Positions 17,919 to 23,456 of a stretch of 31,336 bases of DNA are shown in pieces (the stretch's first letter is position 1; each line of letters opens with the position of its first letter). The translations under genes were made by a program, and so were the position numbers. The DNA comes from Prevotellaceae bacterium UBA3646. GTDB lineage: Bacteria; Bacteroidota; Bacteroidia; Bacteroidales; Bacteroidaceae. Below the pieces are notes generated by a model that had not been told where the DNA came from, made no database searches, and saw nothing but the letters and a program-made list of their open reading frames with translations. The stretch spans positions 1-31,336 of the forward strand of contig DFKL01000076.1 of assembly GCA_002373535.1 (NCBI GenBank). The letters run 5' to 3'.

Positions 17919-17939
17919 TTTTTTCTTGGGACGATATGT

Positions 17940-18392
17940 TTAGTCAGTCTTCGTGTTCATCAATGTCTCCAGGCTCTGAGCCAATTCCTCGGTACGCGAC
18001 AGCATTTCAATGGCAGACTGCTTGTTCCAGATTTCTATGGTGTCATCTACGCCAATGAATCTGACCTCATAGTCCAGCCCTGCAATTTCCGCATATCTCT
18101 GCGGTATCAGTATTCGTCCGTTGCTGTCCATGTTTATACTTTCCGCACCTGCCACAAATCCGCGCAGGGCAGCACGGCCCTTGCTGTCAAACATGTTCGT
18201 ACGTTGGGTGATGGCATCCACTTGGGCGTTCCAGACATTTTCAGGGTACAGGACCAGACACTGCTGGAACACGTCACGCCTCAGTATCAGTCCGTCAACG
18301 CCCTCACGCTGCATTACCCTTCTGAAAACGGCAGGAAGGAAGACGCGTCCTTTCTCGTCCATTTTTGCGTCGATATTGCCTGTAAATCTCAT
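17940..18392 (-). CDS. mraZ: Transcriptional regulator MraZ
   Basis: First gene of the dcw cluster. MraZ is a ring-forming DNA-binding protein with two SpoVT-AbrB-like halves that represses its own operon in species studied. The preferred start, MRFTGNIDAKMDEKGRVFLP, gives 150 residues and the standard N-terminus. An upstream in-frame ATG at 18455 would extend through the likely promoter and is rejected. Both DxxxR DNA-contact motifs are visible: DEKGR (12-16) in the first half and DSNGR (89-93) in the second. A TATATTTG -7 motif and TGGGNAATT words lie just upstream. Confidence 0.95.
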   Translation of the reverse strand: MRFTGNIDAKMDEKGRVFLPAVFRRVMQREGVDGLILRRDVFQQCLVLYPENVWNAQVDAITQRTNMFDSKGRAALRGFVAGAESINMDSNGRILIPQRYAEIAGLDYEVRFIGVDDTIEIWNKQSAIEMLSRTEELAQSLETLMNTKTD

Positions 18393-18424
18393 GTGCGTGT
18401 ACCTTTTATTGATGAATTTGGGGA

Positions 18425-18432
18425 CAAATATA
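18425..18432 (-). promoter_or_regulatory. Candidate -7 element of the mraZ/dcw promoter
   Basis: On the minus strand TATATTTG matches TAnnTTTG. Initiation near 18418 would leave a leader of about 26 bases before the mraZ ATG. No TTTG lies at the usual -33 distance. That zone instead holds GTGGGGAATTGTGGAG (18440-18455), which suggests a controlled rather than a strong constitutive promoter. It is the probable start of transcription for the thirteen-gene cluster. Confidence 0.55.
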
Positions 18433-18445
18433 CAATTTTCTCCAC

Positions 18446-18454
18446 AATTCCCCA
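18446..18454 (-). promoter_or_regulatory. Candidate MraZ operator at the dcw promoter
   Basis: On the minus strand TGGGGAATT begins a 10-bp-spaced pair, TGGGG-N5-TGGAG. E. coli MraZ is known to bind TGGGN direct repeats separated by 5 bases upstream of mraZ. This pair lies just upstream of the -7 motif, where bound protein would block polymerase. The assignment is inferred from motif and position. Confidence 0.4.
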
Positions 18455-18547
18455 CCGCTTTTTTAATTTATTTTTGCAGGCGGCACTAATATTTGTTCAG
18501 GCCATCGTGTGCGACATGCGCCATGCAGTATTCTGCTGTCGATAAAA

Positions 18548-18556
18548 TGGGCAATT
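18548..18556 (+). promoter_or_regulatory. TGGGNAATT word in the divergent intergenic region
   Basis: TGGGCAATT repeats the core seen at the mraZ promoter and near the isomerase promoter, here mid-way between the two. Alone it would be a weak site. It is listed because three copies of this 9-base pattern fall within about 180 bases. Confidence 0.25.
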
Positions 18557-18618
18557 TACGAACAATTTTAACATTTATGTTTCCTAAGATAAAAATATTG
18601 CAAGATAAGTTTTTCAGG

Positions 18619-18627
18619 TGGGGAATT
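18619..18627 (+). promoter_or_regulatory. TGGGNAATT word upstream of the isomerase gene
   Basis: TGGGGAATT lies 5 bases before the TAACTTTG -7 motif. The ten-base GTGGGGAATT (18618-18627) is identical to the minus-strand copy at the mraZ promoter. Its place in the promoter spacer suggests that one regulator, possibly MraZ, could act on both divergent units. Confidence 0.3.
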
Positions 18628-18632
18628 TTTCT

Positions 18633-18640
18633 TAACTTTG
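18633..18640 (+). promoter_or_regulatory. Candidate -7 element of the isomerase gene
   Basis: TAACTTTG fits TAnnTTTG and lies 31 bases before the ATG at 18672, giving a leader of about 25 bases. A T-rich run (18610-18614) occupies the -33 region without an exact TTTG. Confidence 0.5.
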
Positions 18641-18671
18641 CCGGCAATGATTAAATTGACTGTTCGGGAAT

Positions 18672-19397
18672 ATGTTTGGGAACACAAGGAACATTCCTGT
18701 GAAAGTAGTGGCCGTAGTGCTCATCGTCTTGCTGGCAAGTCCTTCGGTGTGGGCAAGACGCAAGGAAAAAAGGAGTGTGGTACGTCTCGAGACGACAATG
18801 GGAACAATACGTATTGCACTTATGGATGAGACACCTGTCCATCGGGACAATTTCCTGAAGCTCACGGAACAAGGGTTTTACGACGGGACGCTGTTCCATC
18901 GCGTTATCAAGGACTTTATGATTCAGGGCGGAGACCCAGCCAGCCGCACCGCACGTCAGGGCGAGGTCCTCGGCAACGGTGACGTAGGTTATACCCTGCC
19001 GCCGGAATTCTTCCTGCCCGATCTGTACCACAGGCGCGGCATGGTTGCGGCAGCCCGTGAAGGAGATGACGTCAATCCTGGCCGCCGCAGCAGCGGGTGT
19101 CAGTTTTACATCGTGTGGGGAAGGAAATGGAGGCCTGCGCCTCTCGATAGAATCCGCGCGTCTTGGGAAGAAAAGGGGTACGAATACACACGTTTTATGA
19201 CAGACGATTATCAGACCCTGGGCGGAACGCCCCATCTTGATGGGGAATATACAGTGTTCGGCGAGGTGATAGAAGGTCTCGGCGTCGTAGGTGAAATACA
19301 GCTTGCCGACACGGACTCCAACGACCGTCCTGTCCGCGATATTCGTATCCTCAAGGCTGTCGTGGAGCAATACGGCCGTGCTGCGCAATATCGTTGA
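18672..19397 (+). CDS. Secreted cyclophilin-type peptidyl-prolyl isomerase
   Basis: Predicted exported isomerase that speeds cis-trans Pro isomerisation of envelope proteins. The 241-residue product has an N-terminal hydrophobic signal segment (about 9-27, ending in SVWA) and a cyclophilin domain. Domain motifs are TMGTIRIAL, LFHRVIKDFMIQGGD (74-88, with the catalytic-type Arg and Gln), SGCQFYI (141-147, the counterpart of GSQFFI) and LDGEYTVFGEV (189-199). About 40 residues separate the last two motifs where compact bacterial cyclophilins have about 10. The insert contains RPAPLDRIRASWEEKG. The gene is divergent from mraZ and precedes the lipoprotein gene by 139 bases, so it may be a separate unit. 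Confidence 0.9.
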   Translation: MFGNTRNIPVKVVAVVLIVLLASPSVWARRKEKRSVVRLETTMGTIRIALMDETPVHRDNFLKLTEQGFYDGTLFHRVIKDFMIQGGDPASRTARQGEVLGNGDVGYTLPPEFFLPDLYHRRGMVAAAREGDDVNPGRRSSGCQFYIVWGRKWRPAPLDRIRASWEEKGYEYTRFMTDDYQTLGGTPHLDGEYTVFGEVIEGLGVVGEIQLADTDSNDRPVRDIRILKAVVEQYGRAAQYR

Positions 19398-19475
19398 AAC
19401 CGACATGTTTAGACGACATTGTGGTAAAAAGGCACAATTTGTCCATTTCTTCATGCACACGCGAAAAGAAAAGTG

Positions 19476-19483
19476 TATTTTTG
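19476..19483 (+). promoter_or_regulatory. Candidate -7 element of the lipoprotein operon
   Basis: TATTTTTG fits TAnnTTTG, 53 bases before the lipoprotein ATG. No TTTG lies at the usual -33 distance. No terminator hairpin is visible after the isomerase stop, so read-through from that gene is also possible. Confidence 0.35.
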
Positions 19484-19536
19484 TCGTCGCATAGGAGTAT
19501 CGTTGTAGGTTATTTCGAGAAAACAAACGTCATGAC

Positions 19537-22500
19537 ATGAAGATAAAGTCACTTTTAATATCTGTTTTAATGGCGATGTCGTCAACAGTATTGATGGTTT
19601 CCTGTATATCCGAGGCACCATTGGAAATTGAATGCGATATCGATGAAATATATGTCCATGTAGACAAGCCTCTGGAAGTTTTCAACAGCGAGTCGGATAC
19701 CCTGCACCAGTTCCTCCCTATTGATACCAGACACGTGTTTTCTGTCAGGCACGACGCAAGTCTGGGACGGTACCCAGTGTACATCAAGACATCCAAGGGC
19801 TCGACTGCATATATTGTCGTAGACGGCAGGGAGGAGCTGTTCGAAAACGGCATGCCAGTGGATTTCGCCGGTGAGCGGATTCAGAAATTTGTCGTTCGCT
19901 GTGAGAGTGGCGAGTGGAGCAAGACTTACGAGATTTCAATGGAGCGTCAGCCTGCATATACCGTTTTGACCGAGATGCTGATAGACTTCAACGGCAATTA
20001 TACAGTCCAGGGCACTACCTCTGCTACACCAGGCTACTACGTCTGGAAGGAAACGGATCCGGTAATAACCAAAAATCTTTTCCGTGCCGGAGACCCTGTA
20101 TGGAAGAACGGAAATCCCGGGTATATATTGAGCCGCGGGTCTTCCGCACCGGAGGACTATCCCACGGTACCGGTATTTAACGGAGGCATGGACGGAACAG
20201 ACTGCGTCAAGTTGCATACACGCAGCACAGGCTCGTTTGGACAGATGGTGAACATACCTTTGGCAGCCGGCAGTATGTTCAACGGACTTTTCGATTCAAG
20301 CAAGGCATTGAGCGATGCCCGCAAGGCAACACGCTTCGGAGCGCCATGCCCCCATAAGCCTGTCCGTATCGAGGCAGACCTTAAGTACGAGCCGGGCTCA
20401 AGGTTTCAGGATTCTGAAGAAAATGAGATTACAGGTGTCGTCGACGAACCGGACTTGTATTGTGTGATCTATCGCAACGTCGACGAGAACGGCAATCCTG
20501 TCATGCTTGACGGCGACGACATCCTGACCAGCAAGTATATTCTCGGGGTAGCCCGTCTGCAACACACTTACAATATGGTCTGGAACGAGGAGGAACAGCG
20601 CCATATACCCGAACCGGTGCTTACCAATAGCCCAACGCATGGCGTCACGACAGAGTGGGGGCACGTGTCGATACCCGTCAACTACGACTTTTTCCAGACA
20701 GGGCACGAGAACACGCTCGACCCGGTGATATTGAAGAACCGTGGCTACAGCGTCGTGATAGGTTCGACCAGCAGCTGGCGCGGAGCCTATTTCGAGGGAG
20801 CGTTGGATTCCAAGCTGTATATGGACAATATCAAGGTCATCTTCGAGGATCCCGAAGACCAGGGCGACGATACGCTTCCCATAACCTCAGCCAGCATTGT
20901 CGTCGATGACCCGTTGGCATTGTTCCAGGAAGAGTCAGACAGCGTCCGGTATCTGGAAGAAGGGGCCACCAATATCATCTTCCCCGTCAAGTGGGATGCC
21001 GATATGAAATCCGTACCGCTCACCATTCATGCAGGAAAAGGCTATGCCGTATATGACGAGAACGGCAAGGCTTTTGTCTCAGGGACAAAGGTGGATCTCT
21101 CCAAGGATAAAGTCTTGAAGCTCAAGGTACGTGATTCCGAGGGCAAATTGGAAATTGTCTATACCGTCAGTGCCAAGTTCCAGGATCAGCCGGTTCCGAC
21201 ACTCTCAACAGCCGCCATCATAGTCAGCACCCCGTTGTCCATATTCAACAGCGTGGGTGACAGCGTGCAGGGCCCCTCAGCGTCCAACGAGATAATATTC
21301 CCTGTCAGGTGGGACGCCGTCGTCACCTCAGTACCCCTGACCCTCAATGTCAGCAAGTGGGCTACAATCCAGGACGCAGCAGGCAATGCTTTCGTGTCTG
21401 GAAGCACTGTCGACCTGTCGGACGGACAGTTCCACCAGTTCAAGGTCTTCAGTCAGGACGGCTCTCAGGAGAATACCTACAAAGTCAAGGTTCAATACGC
21501 CGGGCAGACAGAGTTCTCCGTGTCGTCATTCAGCATCGTGGTGCAGAACCCGCTTGATATTTTCAGGCAGGCAGCCGACAGCGTCCAGACAGCCAGCGAG
21601 GCCGGCGAAGTCATCTTCCCTGTCAAGTGGAATGCCGACGTGACGTCCGTTCCACTTACGATACACGCTACAAGGTTCTCGACGATCTATGACGAGAATG
21701 ACGACACGTTCATCTCAGGTCAGAACGTAAACCTCTCGGATGGCCGTTTCCATACCTTTACGGTAAAGAGCCGCTTTGGCAAGAAGACACTGACGTACAA
21801 GGTCAGGGCTGACATAGGACAGGAACCACGCTATGTCTTCAGCTTCGAAAACGGAAGCACCACAAGCGGATACTACACATGGTCAGATGCCAATCTTGCA
21901 TCGTCATGGCAAACGACAAACGCAATGTTCAAGGTCCTCCGTAACGGAGCCTCCGTTGCAGAGTGCCCGGCCCGGCTGGACGGAACCACGTTGCTGCTCG
22001 AGACGACGGCCAACAATCCGACATACGCACCGATACTGAAGATGCGTACCGTCCCCGGGATGCTGTTTAACGGAACTATGGATTCATACAGCCAGCAACA
22101 GGCAATCAGCGGAGGACAGCCATATTTCCAGTCACTTCCACATTACGGAGCACCATTCCTACACAAGCCTACTAAGATGAAGGTACGTGCCAAGTATATC
22201 CCGGGCGAGAAATACTACAGAGGCAATACATACATTGCCGACGAGACAGATTCCCCCGACGTCTACTGCGTGTTCTACCGCAACATGGGCGGACAGTTCA
22301 CACTCTCTGCCGACAATCTGTTCACACACGGCAATATCGCAGGATATGCACGCCTTCATGGTTCTGGCAAGAGGATTGGCACTACATGGACAGACCTTGA
22401 GTTCAAGATAGAGACCTACAACGTAGATGCAAAGGCCATGGCAGGCGGAGGCTACAGCATGGCAGTCGGAGCGACCAGCAGTTGGAATGCCCTGAATATG

Positions 22501-22560
22501 GAGGGAGCCGAAGGGTCCAGGCTCTATATCGAAAGTATAACCATATATTACGAAGATTGA
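19537..22560 (+). CDS. Large PCMD-like lipoprotein with tandem beta repeats
   Basis: A 1007-residue predicted lipoprotein. The signal peptide ends in lipobox LMVSC with the lipidated Cys at residue 23. Only one acidic residue follows at +3, so surface export is not assured. The layout is almost symmetrical: an Ig-like repeat (35-137), a large domain resembling the Bacteroidetes PCMD (putative carbohydrate metabolism domain) family (about 140-437), three tandem copies of the repeat (about 450-547, 556-654, 662-760), then a second PCMD-like domain (765-1006). Both large domains share MFNG, RFGAP or HYGAP, HKPxxxxA, DxYCVxYRN and GATSSW-type motifs. No catalytic signature is visible. The stop codon overlaps the start of the beta-barrel gene (TGATG), which suggests the two products work together. 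The PCMD label is from recalled family features and function is unknown. Confidence 0.75.
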   Translation: MKIKSLLISVLMAMSSTVLMVSCISEAPLEIECDIDEIYVHVDKPLEVFNSESDTLHQFLPIDTRHVFSVRHDASLGRYPVYIKTSKGSTAYIVVDGREELFENGMPVDFAGERIQKFVVRCESGEWSKTYEISMERQPAYTVLTEMLIDFNGNYTVQGTTSATPGYYVWKETDPVITKNLFRAGDPVWKNGNPGYILSRGSSAPEDYPTVPVFNGGMDGTDCVKLHTRSTGSFGQMVNIPLAAGSMFNGLFDSSKALSDARKATRFGAPCPHKPVRIEADLKYEPGSRFQDSEENEITGVVDEPDLYCVIYRNVDENGNPVMLDGDDILTSKYILGVARLQHTYNMVWNEEEQRHIPEPVLTNSPTHGVTTEWGHVSIPVNYDFFQTGHENTLDPVILKNRGYSVVIGSTSSWRGAYFEGALDSKLYMDNIKVIFEDPEDQGDDTLPITSASIVVDDPLALFQEESDSVRYLEEGATNIIFPVKWDADMKSVPLTIHAGKGYAVYDENGKAFVSGTKVDLSKDKVLKLKVRDSEGKLEIVYTVSAKFQDQPVPTLSTAAIIVSTPLSIFNSVGDSVQGPSASNEIIFPVRWDAVVTSVPLTLNVSKWATIQDAAGNAFVSGSTVDLSDGQFHQFKVFSQDGSQENTYKVKVQYAGQTEFSVSSFSIVVQNPLDIFRQAADSVQTASEAGEVIFPVKWNADVTSVPLTIHATRFSTIYDENDDTFISGQNVNLSDGRFHTFTVKSRFGKKTLTYKVRADIGQEPRYVFSFENGSTTSGYYTWSDANLASSWQTTNAMFKVLRNGASVAECPARLDGTTLLLETTANNPTYAPILKMRTVPGMLFNGTMDSYSQQQAISGGQPYFQSLPHYGAPFLHKPTKMKVRAKYIPGEKYYRGNTYIADETDSPDVYCVFYRNMGGQFTLSADNLFTHGNIAGYARLHGSGKRIGTTWTDLEFKIETYNVDAKAMAGGGYSMAVGATSSWNALNMEGAEGSRLYIESITIYYED
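20884..21816 (+). repeat. Three tandem 318-bp coding repeats
   Basis: The lipoprotein gene holds three in-frame units. The motif F-P-V-K/R-W recurs at residues 482, 588 and 694, exactly 106 residues (318 bp) apart. Each unit also shares PL-(A/S/D)-(L/I)-F near its start, SVPLT after the FPV motif, F-(V/I)-SG, and YTV/YKV near its end. A fourth, more diverged relative forms the N-terminus of the protein. Constant length with diverged sequence suggests old tandem duplication with structural constraint. Confidence 0.85.
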
Positions 22561-23408
22561 TGAACAGGATAGTAAGATATGCCACGGCATTCATATTATG
22601 CGCCATCTCGGTGCAGACGTGGGCCCAGGAGACAAATGTCGACACACCTATTCCCGTTGCAGACAAGTGGGAACGCTGGGGACCGACCAGTCGTACAGGC
22701 TTTGGTTTCCTCTTGAAGATGGGCTACAGCATAGGAGGCTATTCACCACTCCCCATTCCGCGCGAAATCCGTGAGATACAGAAGTTCAGTCCTCAAGGCG
22801 GTCTCAGCGTAGGCGTAGAGGGATACAAGATGTTCAATCGCCGCTGGGGACTCAAGGTAGGCCTCATTCTGGCCAATCAGGGATTCTCCACAAAGGCCGA
22901 GGTAAAGAACTACTATACCAAGATAGTACTTGACGGCGAAGAGCAGAAAGGCTGGTTCACGGGAATTAACGAGACCAGCATCAACAACTGGACTATAACG
23001 ATACCCGTAATGGCCACGTTCCGCATGAGTCCCAGGTGGAATGTCAGCCTGGGCCCCTATCTCCAGATGTTCCTGTCAAAGAACTTTGATGCCAAGGTAC
23101 ACGGCTTCCCCGAGGCCGAGCGTGCCGAGTCGGCATACCTCCGCGTAGACCACGGTGATGGCACAGGCCCTACGCAGGACAAGAACATATTTGGCCCGGA
23201 CAAGGTAGCCACTGCCAGCCTTGGAAAGGATATGGTCACCTGCACCACAGGCATGGAACTCCTCTTTGACTGGAAGGTCACCAGGCACATAAGTGCTTTT
23301 GGCAAGCTCGACTGGGGCTTTACCAGCATCTTCCCCGGCGATTACGACACCGTTCGCTTCAAGATGTTCCCGATATTCGGGACGATAGGCGGAGCATACA
23401 GCTATTAG
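22560..23408 (+). CDS. Outer-membrane beta-barrel protein, PorT-like
   Basis: A 282-residue protein with a signal peptide (about 1-22, ending TWAQ) followed by alternating amphipathic strands typical of an 8- to 10-stranded outer-membrane barrel. Examples are TGFGFLLKMGYSIGGY, GLSVGVEGYKMFNRRWGLKVG, TIPVMATFRMSPRWNVSLGPYL and a C-terminal FPIFGTIGGAYSY. The pattern is that of the PorT / outer-membrane beta-barrel family of Bacteroidetes. The ATG overlaps the preceding stop codon by one base, favouring this start over an in-frame ATG 78 bases upstream inside the lipoprotein gene. It may be a membrane anchor or export partner of the lipoprotein; this is inference. A 48-base gap follows. Confidence 0.72.
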   Translation: MNRIVRYATAFILCAISVQTWAQETNVDTPIPVADKWERWGPTSRTGFGFLLKMGYSIGGYSPLPIPREIREIQKFSPQGGLSVGVEGYKMFNRRWGLKVGLILANQGFSTKAEVKNYYTKIVLDGEEQKGWFTGINETSINNWTITIPVMATFRMSPRWNVSLGPYLQMFLSKNFDAKVHGFPEAERAESAYLRVDHGDGTGPTQDKNIFGPDKVATASLGKDMVTCTTGMELLFDWKVTRHISAFGKLDWGFTSIFPGDYDTVRFKMFPIFGTIGGAYSY

Positions 23409-23456
23409 CGATAGTATTAAAGGAAACAGGCAGAATCAATAAAAAGAGAACTTCAG

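Noticed and set aside
3246..18392. Missing murF and ddl as a sign of deletion in the dcw cluster
   Set aside because: Absence of these genes from the cluster is usual in Bacteroidales, where they lie elsewhere on the chromosome, and the gene junctions here are intact.
18393..18455. N-terminally extended mraZ start at 18455
   Set aside because: The extension would cover the -7 motif and candidate operator, and it lies before the standard MraZ N-terminus at 18392.
18651..19526. A 291-codon minus-strand open frame over the isomerase gene
   Set aside because: The plus strand carries clear cyclophilin motifs, and the minus product shows no family features.
20884..21816. Possible CRISPR or satellite array in the lipoprotein gene
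   Set aside because: The 318-bp units are in-frame, diverged coding repeats with no short identical repeats separated by unique spacers.
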